From CAYNNP01 sp964398215 (GTDB taxonomy: Bacteria > Planctomycetota > Planctomycetia > Pirellulales > Pirellulaceae): 7,028 nucleotides of DNA. Below are positions 1 through 7,019 of this stretch, piece by piece; positions within the stretch are counted from its first letter, which is position 1, and every line of letters begins with the position of its first letter. The DNA lies in contig CAYNNP010000292.1 of the NCBI GenBank assembly GCA_964398215.1, positions 1 to 7,028 on the forward strand. The letters are read 5' to 3'. Position numbers and translations under genes: made by a program. The notes beneath the pieces were generated by a model. That model made no database searches and was not told the origin of the DNA. It was given only the letters and a program-made list of their open reading frames with translations.

Positions 1-20
1 AATTTGGATCGTAAGTTCGG

Positions 21-1268
21 TCATCCATTCTCAGCGAGTGCTCGCCTAAACGTGTGCATCGCCGCCTTGGCAATTCTTGGTTGCAGAATCGCTGGATGGC
101 CACCAAGTGATTCGTCGGTCACGTCTTGATCACCATCAGGACGCACAACGACTATTTGGAATTCAGCCGTTGGGATGCCTGATTGATTGTCGGCTCCAAT
201 GAGATTGGGGTAGCCGTTTACCATCAGCAACCAGTCTGCGCCGAATTGTTTCCGGCTACATTCGATCGCGGTTTCGAGTGACGATTCACCGGTATGTTGG
301 TAAAGAGCTTCCAGCGTTGGAAACGAGATCGAGCCCGCAACCGTTTTGGTCTCGCCCAGCGATGCAAACCAATTTGCCATTGGTGCGGCATATCCGATTT
401 CGATGATCAGTATTGATTGCTCGCGCTCTCGTAACATCTGATCGATCGCGTGATACTGTTCAAACGATTCGCCATCTCCGAAATGCAAGTCGCCAACGCG
501 CGTCATGATTTCATCTCGCGTTTCACGAATTTGCTGATCGCAGTCTGCTTGCGTCGCTCCAATGGCGGTGATTCTGAGTGAAATTGTCGCCTGGCTGACC
601 GTGATCCCAACGCGAGGCTGCCGGTCACGAGCAATCATGTCGCCAAGTCGCCGTTCCATGTCACTTTCGCCGGTGCCAAAGAATTTCATGACGGCGTGCT
701 GAATCACTGGTTCGCTCCCGCCAGTGACAAGAGAAATGCGCGGTGCGACCGTTTCGTCAAACATTCGCTTCATTTCCGCAGGCACACCTGGCAGAGCAAA
801 AATCCTTGAGTTCGATTCCGGCAATTTCAAATCAACTCCCGGAGCCGTTCCTTGCGGATTAAAGATCTGTTGACTGCCAGCGGGAAACATCGCTTGAGTT
901 CGGTTGCGTTCTGGCATCTCGCGTTGGCGGCGAGCAAAAAGTGCCTGAATGTGCTCAAGCGCCGATTCATTCAGCTCTAGCGTCGTACCGGCCACCGCAG
1001 CCAGAACTTCGCGAGTAAGATCATCACGCGTTGGCCCCAGCCCTCCGGTTGCCACAACGATATCGGCTCGTTCGGCAGCCGTTTTAAAGACATCGATATT
1101 GTTGGCTAGGCTATCACCAACGGTGCTGTGATAGGCGACTTGGGCTCCCAGTTCCCCCAGCCGTCGGCTCAGCCATTGAGAGTTCGTATCCAGTCTTGCT
1201 CCGCTGGTCAATTCATCGCCAATGGCGACGATTTCTGCGGTCAACGAACGATTGGACTCGTCCATCAT
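21..1268 (-). CDS. cinA: CinA-family protein, degenerate C-terminal amidase-like domain
   Basis: The product is 415 residues from the ATG at 1268, with a second ATG directly after it at 1265. Residues about 9-175 form the molybdopterin-binding-like (MoCF) domain. The opening AEIVAIGDELTSG, the TGGLGPTRDDLT loop (about 74-85), NPQGTAPG (about 137-144) and LPGVPAEMKRM (about 159-169) are diagnostic of CinA. In characterised members this part is an ADP-ribose/NAD-related pyrophosphatase and the C-terminal domain deamidates nicotinamide mononucleotide. Here the C-terminal part (about 284-415) keeps the general pattern. However, the expected ESCTGG serine motif reads EIGYAAP and the VTGIAGP motif reads VNGYPN, so amidase activity is doubtful. 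An in-frame TTG at 1346 would add 26 residues and overlap the upstream gene. I prefer the ATG because homology begins just after it. It is probably the last gene of the leftward operon, 64 bases after the carrier gene. Length matches full-size CinA. The family call is secure; the biochemical role is inferred. Confidence 0.9.
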   Translation of the reverse strand: MMDESNRSLTAEIVAIGDELTSGARLDTNSQWLSRRLGELGAQVAYHSTVGDSLANNIDVFKTAAERADIVVATGGLGPTRDDLTREVLAAVAGTTLELNESALEHIQALFARRQREMPERNRTQAMFPAGSQQIFNPQGTAPGVDLKLPESNSRIFALPGVPAEMKRMFDETVAPRISLVTGGSEPVIQHAVMKFFGTGESDMERRLGDMIARDRQPRVGITVSQATISLRITAIGATQADCDQQIRETRDEIMTRVGDLHFGDGESFEQYHAIDQMLREREQSILIIEIGYAAPMANWFASLGETKTVAGSISFPTLEALYQHTGESSLETAIECSRKQFGADWLLMVNGYPNLIGADNQSGIPTAEFQIVVVRPDGDQDVTDESLGGHPAILQPRIAKAAMHTFRRALAENG

Positions 1269-1332
1269 TGGGGTCTCAGAAAAAGAGAGATGAAGGTTGG
1301 CGCAGCTGGAAGTGGGAACATCGGCATGGCAG

Positions 1333-1650
1333 TTAAACCAAGCCAAGCTCCTCCTCTAGCTCCATCAGCATTTCTAACGCCTCGAGCGAATCGACGTCCA
1401 TTTCATCCAAGACATTGGGCGTCAGCTTTTCACGGTCGATCTCGAATCGCTCTGCTATGAATCCGCACGCTTTGTCTCTGAGTTCGCCAGAAGTTTCGTA
1501 ATCAAAAAAACGAGCTTCATGGGCGGCTGTTAAAAACCACAGCTTCTTGCCGCACCCAGCGCACGCTTGTTCACCAAACAGCGAGTTGCCTTCAACATGA
1601 ACATCGCAGTTGCAAAGCGGGCAGGTATTTAACTTGGGGTTGGTGCTCAT
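1333..1650 (-). CDS. Zinc-ribbon / mini acyl-carrier fusion protein
   Basis: This is a 105-residue protein with ATG start. Residues 10-33 hold two CxxC knuckles (CPLC at 10-13, CAGC at 30-33; an extra Cys15), which looks like a zinc ribbon. After a linker, residues about 57-105 resemble the first two helices of an acyl carrier protein: FIAERFEIDREKLTP, then DEMDVDSLEALEMLMELEEE. Ser88 in the DSLE motif would take the 4'-phosphopantetheine arm. The chain stops at ELGLV, where ordinary carriers continue with helices III-IV, so the carrier domain is unusually short. The other two frames downstream show no carrier-like sequence, so a simple frameshift does not explain it. It lies 58 bases after the amide-ligase gene and 64 bases before cinA, which suggests co-transcription and that it may carry a substrate or product for the ligase. 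No clear Shine-Dalgarno is visible. I do not recognise a named family for the combination. Domain reading is fairly sure; function is inferred. Confidence 0.8.
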   Translation of the reverse strand: MSTNPKLNTCPLCNCDVHVEGNSLFGEQACAGCGKKLWFLTAAHEARFFDYETSGELRDKACGFIAERFEIDREKLTPNVLDEMDVDSLEALEMLMELEEELGLV

Positions 1651-1708
1651 GATGAACGTAGTTTGACTGACCCTGGAAGGTTTTTCAAAGGTAAATATTC
1701 GACTTGGG

Positions 1709-3115
1709 CTATCGATTTAACGCGATCTGATCAAACGCCCTACGGTAATCCATTTCACCTTTGGGGAATAGTTCGTCGAAGCCATCGGCTGCACCATGTT
1801 GAAATCTCCGCTTTGGGAAAACTGGCATTTCAACGTCGGTCAACTGCCGGACTCCTGAACGCACAATATCGCCCTTCAGATTATAGAGCCTGTCAATATG
1901 CCAGTCGGTCAAACCAACGAACGGAACGGCTTCGGCGACTTCGATGACCCGGGTCGTCGCGTAGGGGCTGAAGCCAGAAAAACCAAGGAAAGTTGCTGGT
2001 GCACTTGTCCGAACGTGTCCGCGACTCTGTCCACCGCTGTACACCAGTGAGTGTTTGACAGCGTCAACGCCCCAGCCTTCCTGGTACAGCATCCGATTGC
2101 CAAGGACACTGCGAATCGTCAATTCTGGGTTTTCTTCGATTGGATAATCCTTCAGGTTCTCGTCGCCCCCATCACCATCGATCAGATACTTCCAATCAGG
2201 ATATCGACGGCGAACTTCGCTTAACAATGCGAGCCCCATTGTGGCAGACTGCACATCAAGCGGTTTGTAGTCTTCAGTGACTCGAATGGCATCTCGCCAA
2301 CGAACTTGCTCCGGCGGCAGTCCAACGACTTCTAGCAGCATTTCCAAATTGACCGCTCGCAAGAACTCTGCGGATTGCAAAGCATCGCTGGAGGCTTGCC
2401 CAGGAGTTTGCTCGATCGACAAAGTGAAGGCCTTTAGCCGTGCTGGCGATTGGCCACGACGTCGCAACAAGTAGTCCAAGATAACCACAATGCTTCCGCT
2501 GTCGATTCCGCCACTGAACATGACACCAATGGGCTCTTTTGCGTCAAAGGTATCAAGCCATTGATCACATACTTCGGCCAACCGCTGGATGTAAACTTTG
2601 CCGATCGCATCAATGTCGCAGGGAAGCCGATTTCGCTGTGGCGCAAAGAACCGCGTTAATGTCGGATTTGGATCTGGGCAACCAACCAGCTTGAGTTCCA
2701 AAACATGATGAGCCGGAACCATCCGTGTGTACGAAGCATGAAATTGGTCTGACAAACCTTCCTGTTCAAGCTGCTGATAAATTTCATCCATTCGTTCGGC
2801 AATGATCAGCGCTGGGCCTTCGGCGCGTTTGGCCAAAAAGTACCTCATGGGGCGACCGATCGAGCGAGCCATCCGGATTGTTTTTCCGACCTGTTCACAG
2901 ATCGCGAATTGCCCTGAAATTCTGCCAATGGCCTCGCTGTCGCCACTACGAACCGCCTGCCGCGCTTGGTCCCGGGTACTGCCCCCCAGAAATAGATCGC
3001 CAGCGGGATCCATCAGGTTCACAACACGTTCAATCAACGCCCCTGGTTGGCCTGAGAACTCTTTGTCGGCGGGCTGTGGCGACTTGTCGTCTTGGGGGAT
3101 TTCTGTGGTTGACAT
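1709..3115 (-). CDS. Asparagine-synthetase-like amide ligase lacking the glutaminase cysteine
   Basis: The product is 468 residues with ATG start, shorter than typical AsnB (about 550). Residues about 185-460 form the ATP-pyrophosphatase synthetase domain. The PP-loop is VMFSGGIDSGS (Ser201-Ser206), the Mg/ATP loop is IDGDGGDE (312-319), the segment GFSGFSPY (378-385) is followed by VIEVAEAVPF, and a basic PKRRFQHGA (434-442) lies where AsnB keeps a catalytic lysine. Such domains adenylate a carboxylate and form an amide. The N-terminal part (about 55-115: GDSEAIGRISGQFAI, then a segment ending near IIAERMDEI) resembles only the distal half of the class II glutaminase fold. There is no Met-Cys start and no NGEIYN-like loop, so it should not release ammonia from glutamine. 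It may use free ammonia or another amine, or make a different bond as beta-lactam synthetase does. It is the first gene of the leftward run, next to a carrier protein. The acceptor and donor are unknown. An alternative start is the ATG for Met35, but upstream coding is uninterrupted. Confidence 0.85.
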   Translation of the reverse strand: MSTTEIPQDDKSPQPADKEFSGQPGALIERVVNLMDPAGDLFLGGSTRDQARQAVRSGDSEAIGRISGQFAICEQVGKTIRMARSIGRPMRYFLAKRAEGPALIIAERMDEIYQQLEQEGLSDQFHASYTRMVPAHHVLELKLVGCPDPNPTLTRFFAPQRNRLPCDIDAIGKVYIQRLAEVCDQWLDTFDAKEPIGVMFSGGIDSGSIVVILDYLLRRRGQSPARLKAFTLSIEQTPGQASSDALQSAEFLRAVNLEMLLEVVGLPPEQVRWRDAIRVTEDYKPLDVQSATMGLALLSEVRRRYPDWKYLIDGDGGDENLKDYPIEENPELTIRSVLGNRMLYQEGWGVDAVKHSLVYSGGQSRGHVRTSAPATFLGFSGFSPYATTRVIEVAEAVPFVGLTDWHIDRLYNLKGDIVRSGVRQLTDVEMPVFPKRRFQHGAADGFDELFPKGEMDYRRAFDQIALNR

Positions 3116-3465
3116 TTTCGATCATACCGATTGTTGAAAAAATGCGAGCTTGTGCCTGTTTTATCAAAAAGACACGCGTGCATATTGAACCAAATGTAGA
3201 ACGGAGCCGCACAGCCGTAGCAATAAATGTGCTCCTTCAAACGACATGCTACAACTCGCCTATATCGGCGCGCTCTCCCACTGCGTAATGTTTGTCAAAA
3301 AAGTTGCGTATTGGCGATGTTTTTCCCAGTATTGGGGCTCTGCCACGTGTGACCTTCGAGGGATGTTCGCTATCCTAGGACGTCCAACTATCATTGTGCC
3401 CTTTGCCAATCTTTTGTTTTACCACATCGCATCGCGATTCCGTATCCAAGATTTGCAATGGCCGA

Positions 3466-3500
3466 CATTCCTGTGCCAGGACGCTGAAGCATCAGGAATG
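3466..3500 (+). promoter_or_regulatory. Leader hairpin upstream of the fusion gene
   Basis: Arms CATTCCTG (3466-3473) and CAGGAATG (3493-3500) pair perfectly. Inside them TGC (3474-3476) pairs with GCA (3489-3491), and CAG (3477-3479) pairs with CTG (3484-3486). This leaves a four-base loop (3480-3483), one bulged T (3492) and a two-base AA bulge (3487-3488), for 14 base pairs in total. No T-run follows, so it is not a classical terminator. It ends 37 bases before the GTG start, so it would be in the 5' leader if transcription starts upstream. A role in mRNA stability or protein binding is inference. Confidence 0.4.
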
Positions 3501-3520
3501 TAGAACACATAACCAGTAAC

Positions 3521-3534
3521 GAGGTTCCAACCTC
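3521..3534 (+). promoter_or_regulatory. Purine-rich ribosome-site candidate inside a small inverted repeat
   Basis: GAGGT (3521-3525) is the only Shine-Dalgarno-like sequence near the GTG start at 3538. It sits 12 bases upstream, rather far. It is half of the inverted repeat GAGGTTCCAACCTC, which can form a five-pair stem with a four-base loop, so the site may be masked. An in-frame TAA at 3517-3519 rules out any start further upstream and makes GTG 3538 the start. Whether the hairpin regulates translation is inference. Confidence 0.35.
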
Positions 3535-3537
3535 TCC

Positions 3538-6500
3538 GTGGATATCCATCAGTACTTTGGAAACCAAATTCCTCCTCAAACTCACTTTGTTTCAATTCTG
3601 GAGCATTGGGCGGAGGTGCGCGGCGACGACGCCGCATTCATATTTACGGACTTCGAGTCAACCAAGCAGACCTACACCTATGCCGAGCTGTGGGAGCAAG
3701 TGCGCGCGCTGGCAGGTTACCTACAAAAACGTTGTCGCGTCCGTTCCGGCGATCGCGTCTTGTTGTTGTATCCGCCATGCTTGGAATTCGTAGTTGGGTT
3801 TTATGCTTGTCATGCCGCCGGTGCGATCGCCGTACCTGCGTACCCACCAAGGCGCAACCGAAAGGCATCTCGGATCCGTTCCATTGTGGTTGATTCCAAC
3901 GCGCGCTGGGCGCTGACAACCAATGACATCGCGCACCAGCTTGGGCAAGACGATTGGCACAATGATTTGGCGGGTGTTCAATTGCTTGGTACCGACCAAG
4001 CGAAGTGCCGTGACCTAGACGCCTATCGCAAGCCTCGCATTACTGGCGATTCGCTTGCTGTTCTACAATACACTTCCGGTTCAACGGGTTCACCCAAAGG
4101 TGTGATGCTGACACAGCAGAATCTGGTCGCCAACAGCGAACTGATCTTGCATGCGTTCACCCCCGGTCCCGATTCAGTCGCGATGACTTGGCTGCCAACG
4201 TATCACGACATGGGTTTGGTGGGCGGCGTGTTGATGCCGATGTTTCTGGGCAAACGCAATGTGATGATGAGCCCCATGACTTTCTTGCAACGACCGGCGC
4301 GGTGGTTGCAAGGAATTTCGGAGTATGGCGTTACCGTTACCGGCGGTCCTAACTTCTCGTACCAACTGTGCGTCGACAAAATCAATGACGATGAATTGGA
4401 AGGCGTGGATCTATCAAGCCTGAAGATCGCGTTCAATGGCGCTGAACCGATTCGCGCTTCGACCTTGAACGCTTTCACCGAACGCTTTGAGCGATATGGA
4501 TTCAATCATCAAGCGTTCTTGCCGTGCTATGGCATGGCCGAAACAACTTTGCTGGTTACCGGCGGCCCCGAAATCCGCCCCGTTATCAATACCTTTGATG
4601 GTTCGGCACTGGACGAAAAACTCGTCCGCCCCGTGAGCGAGAAACACGAATCGGCGCGTACGCTTGTGGGCTGCGGTGAAGTATTGCCCAAAGAACGCGT
4701 GTTGATTGTCGATCCAGACACGCGCCGGGAATTGCCCAGCGATTCGATTGGTGAAATCTGGGTCCAAAGTCCATCAGTTGGGCTTGGATACTACCAGCGA
4801 AAAGAAGCGACGGATCGGGCATTCAAAGCCTTTACCGTGGCCGGCGAAGGCCCTTTCCTGAGAACCGGTGACCTGGGCTTCTTGTTCGGCGGACAGCTTT
4901 ACATTTCTGGTCGCATCAAGGACATGATTATCGTCCGCGGTGTGAATCGGTATCCGCAAGACATCGAAGAGACGGTCGAACGATCTAGCGACATTGTGCA
5001 AGCAGGCTCTGTTGCAGCGTTCGCAATGAATCATGACGAACGCGAACAACTCGTAATCGTCGCCGAAGCGGTCCGCACGCGGAATATCGATTGGGACTCG
5101 CATCTGCAAGCCATCCGGCGTGCCGTCACTGAAGAACATGAACTACCACCCGATGCCGTCTATCTAGTTCGCAACAGTAGTGTTCCCAAAACGAGCAGCG
5201 GCAAAATCCAACGCCACGCTTGCTTGCACGCAATTCGTGATGATTCACTGAAAATGGTTGCGAAATGGGTTCGCTGGGAAGAATCAGGTGCGTTGAGGTT
5301 GGGCGGCGATGCGGCGCCAATGATGCAGGCCGCAGCTGCACGAGGCACCGGCTCGGACATCACTGAATCTGATGTCAACGCGACCGTTGTCCAGGTAATC
5401 CAGCATCACATTCGTCGCGTTGCGGGCGAGCGCGCTGCCGAATTGAATCTGGACACGAATATCGTCCTGGATCTTGGCATCGACAGTCTGGAACGATTGG
5501 AGATCGCTCGCAACCTAGAACGTACTTTCGGTGGCCGCTTTCCAGAACAGGTACTGGACGAAATTGAAACGGTCGGACAAACAGCGCTCGCGATTGAACG
5601 TTACCTGCCGCCTGGAGCCCAAGCACGCGCGGAGGCTTTGCTTAACGGTGATGCCAAAAACTTCGCGTCTTCATCAAGTGCGGGGTTGGAAAAACCCGCG
5701 CCAATCAAGGTCGAACCCGAAGACAACTTCGAGGACTTTGCGGAATACAAACGCCTAAAAGCCACCATGCAAGACATGTCGCTGACTGGAGTTCCCAATC
5801 CGTACTTTACTGTTCACGAGCGCGTTGTGAACGACACGACGGTCGTCGACGGCGTCGAAATGATTAGCTTTGCAAGCTACAACTACCTTGGGCTTAGCGG
5901 TCATCCGAATGTGACGGGTGCAGCCGCAGAGGCGGTCAAGCTGTACGGAACAAGCGTCTCTGCCAGTCGCCTGGTCTCAGGTGAAAAACCGATCCACGGT
6001 GAATTGGAAAAAACAATCGCCCGGTGGGTTGGCGTTGACGCCGCGATCGTGATGGTTGGCGGACATGCAACCAACGAAACAACCATTGGTCATGTTGTTG
6101 GCGACGGCGACTTGATCCTGCACGACTCGCTTGCTCACAACAGCATCGTGCAAGGTGCCTTGCTTTCTGGTGCTCGACGACGTCCGTTTCCTCACAATGA
6201 CTTCGAAGCGCTCGACCGGATTCTTGGCGAGACACGTTCACACTATCGCCGCGTCTTGATTGCTGTCGAAGGTGTCTACAGCATGGACGGGGATTTCGCG
6301 AACGTTCCTGAATTTGTCAGGGTCAAAAAGAAGCACAGGGCAATGCTAATGGTCGATGAAGCCCATAGCTTTGGCACGATGGGCGAAACGGGCCGCGGGA
6401 TTGCAGAACATTTCGAGATGGACGCGCGTGACGTCGACATTTGGATGGGTACCCTAAGTAAATCGGCTGCATCATGCGGCGGTTACATTGCAGGCACCAA

Positions 6501-6945
6501 AGCACTTGTGGAACTTCTGCGATACACCGCACCAGGTTTTGTCTTCAGCGTTGGCATGCCGCCCGCCCAAGTCGCCGCGGCGCTTGCAGCGATCAAAACG
6601 CTCGATCAAGAACCCGATCGCGTTGAACGTTTGCGTCAGCGCAGCGCATTGTTCTTGTCGCTTTGCAAGGAAGCGGGTCTGGATACGGGTGACAGCAGCG
6701 GAACGCCTGTTGTTCCCGTGATCACCGGAAATTCGATGGTAGCACTGCGGCTTAGCAATCGGCTAAAAGCAGACGGTATCAACGTTCAACCAATCCTGTA
6801 TCCAGCGGTAGATGAATCTGCCGCAAGACTGCGGTTTTTCATAACCAGCGATCATACCGAAGAACAAATTCAGCTAACCGTTGAACGCACCGCAGCACAC
6901 ATCGCAGAACTCGGCTTCAAGCAACCAACCGAGGCTGCAACTTAA
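3538..6945 (+). CDS. Fatty acyl-AMP ligase / acyl carrier / alpha-oxoamine synthase fusion
   Basis: This is a 1135-residue three-domain cytosolic enzyme with a GTG start; an in-frame TAA lies 18 bases upstream and no nearby ATG is available. Residues 1 to about 585 are an adenylate-forming ligase of the FAAL type: YTSGSTGSPKGVMLT (178-192), LPCYGMAETTLL (328-339), the FAAL-like stretch VGCGEVLPKERVLIVDP (377-393), LRTGDLG (441-447), GRIKDMIIVRGVNRYPQDIE (458-477), and catalytic Lys556 in KTSSGKIQR. Residues about 612-690 are an acyl carrier with DLGIDSLE; Ser650 takes phosphopantetheine. After a loose linker, residues about 731-1128 are a PLP alpha-oxoamine synthase: GTSVSASRLVSG (804-814), HDSLAHNS with His867 expected to stack on PLP, VDEAH (939-943) with Asp940, and Lys975 in GTLSKSAASCGGYIAG as the Schiff-base lysine. 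Expected chemistry: fatty acid to acyl-AMP to acyl-carrier, then decarboxylative condensation with an amino acid to an alpha-amino ketone. All key residues are present. The amino acid used (serine, alanine, glycine) cannot be read from the sequence. A sphingolipid-type product is one option. Confidence 0.92.
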   Translation: MDIHQYFGNQIPPQTHFVSILEHWAEVRGDDAAFIFTDFESTKQTYTYAELWEQVRALAGYLQKRCRVRSGDRVLLLYPPCLEFVVGFYACHAAGAIAVPAYPPRRNRKASRIRSIVVDSNARWALTTNDIAHQLGQDDWHNDLAGVQLLGTDQAKCRDLDAYRKPRITGDSLAVLQYTSGSTGSPKGVMLTQQNLVANSELILHAFTPGPDSVAMTWLPTYHDMGLVGGVLMPMFLGKRNVMMSPMTFLQRPARWLQGISEYGVTVTGGPNFSYQLCVDKINDDELEGVDLSSLKIAFNGAEPIRASTLNAFTERFERYGFNHQAFLPCYGMAETTLLVTGGPEIRPVINTFDGSALDEKLVRPVSEKHESARTLVGCGEVLPKERVLIVDPDTRRELPSDSIGEIWVQSPSVGLGYYQRKEATDRAFKAFTVAGEGPFLRTGDLGFLFGGQLYISGRIKDMIIVRGVNRYPQDIEETVERSSDIVQAGSVAAFAMNHDEREQLVIVAEAVRTRNIDWDSHLQAIRRAVTEEHELPPDAVYLVRNSSVPKTSSGKIQRHACLHAIRDDSLKMVAKWVRWEESGALRLGGDAAPMMQAAAARGTGSDITESDVNATVVQVIQHHIRRVAGERAAELNLDTNIVLDLGIDSLERLEIARNLERTFGGRFPEQVLDEIETVGQTALAIERYLPPGAQARAEALLNGDAKNFASSSSAGLEKPAPIKVEPEDNFEDFAEYKRLKATMQDMSLTGVPNPYFTVHERVVNDTTVVDGVEMISFASYNYLGLSGHPNVTGAAAEAVKLYGTSVSASRLVSGEKPIHGELEKTIARWVGVDAAIVMVGGHATNETTIGHVVGDGDLILHDSLAHNSIVQGALLSGARRRPFPHNDFEALDRILGETRSHYRRVLIAVEGVYSMDGDFANVPEFVRVKKKHRAMLMVDEAHSFGTMGETGRGIAEHFEMDARDVDIWMGTLSKSAASCGGYIAGTKALVELLRYTAPGFVFSVGMPPAQVAAALAAIKTLDQEPDRVERLRQRSALFLSLCKEAGLDTGDSSGTPVVPVITGNSMVALRLSNRLKADGINVQPILYPAVDESAARLRFFITSDHTEEQIQLTVERTAAHIAELGFKQPTEAAT

Positions 6946-6975
6946 CAAGAAGTTGTGAAACAACAGATGAAATCA

Positions 6976-7019
6976 CTCCCACTCCGGGAGAGCCGGACTC
7001 TCAGAGGCTGCGAGTTTTT
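6976..7019 (+). terminator. Possible terminator after the fusion gene
   Basis: Thirty bases after the TAA there are overlapping GC-rich inverted repeats: CTCCC/GGGAG (6976-6980, 6986-6990), GAGAG/CTCTC (6988-6992, 6998-7002) and AGCC/GGCT (6991-6994, 7006-7009). A run of five T follows (7015-7019). The GAGAG hairpin is 12 bases from the T-run and the AGCC/GGCT pairing is 5 bases from it, so the match to an intrinsic terminator is imperfect. CTCCGG at 6982-6987 recurs inverted as CCGGAG at the last six bases (7023-7028). The element may therefore extend past the window or be a dispersed palindromic repeat. Confidence 0.4.

Larger units (their letters stand above)
3116..3537. promoter_or_regulatory. 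Divergent non-coding region between the ligase operon and the fusion gene
   Basis: No convincing gene lies in these 422 bases. Short open frames here have no domain-like sequence. Since the flanking genes diverge, promoters for both must lie here or nearby. Weak candidates only: on the minus strand a GATAAA-like -10 (around 3159-3164) 44 or more bases upstream of the ATG at 3115; on the plus strand TATCCT (3371-3376) and TTGCCA (3403-3408). None has a full consensus pair at proper spacing. Other features are an 8-base palindrome CACGCGTG (3173-3180), a CACGTG (3344-3349), two copies of GTATTGG 21 bases apart (3308-3314, 3329-3335), and two hairpins close to the fusion-gene start, listed separately. 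Base composition appears more AT-rich than the flanking genes, as expected for a promoter region. Confidence 0.5.

Noticed and set aside
1263..1336. Frameshift hiding the missing carrier helices after the zinc-ribbon carrier stop.
   Set aside because: None of the three minus-strand frames after the stop reads like carrier helices III-IV, so a single indel does not restore a normal domain.
1266..1346. TTG start at 1346 giving CinA 26 more residues and a 14-base overlap with the carrier gene.
   Set aside because: The extra residues are not CinA-like, the start is a weak codon, and family homology starts just after the ATG pair at 1268/1265.
3173..3180. Palindrome CACGCGTG as an operator.
   Set aside because: Eight-base palindromes are common by chance and its symmetry does not extend outward.
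2802..3288. Plus-strand open frames opposite and beyond the amide-ligase start.
   Set aside because: They lie mostly antisense to a clearly conserved coding region and have arginine/serine/proline-rich shadow composition with no domain.
3246..3503. Open frame of about 85 residues in the divergent intergenic region.
   Set aside because: It has no recognisable domain, no ribosome site, and overlaps the leader hairpin; composition looks non-coding.
4414..5139. Minus-strand open frames inside the fusion gene.
   Set aside because: They are antisense to FAAL motifs that are clearly conserved in the plus frame; no independent support.
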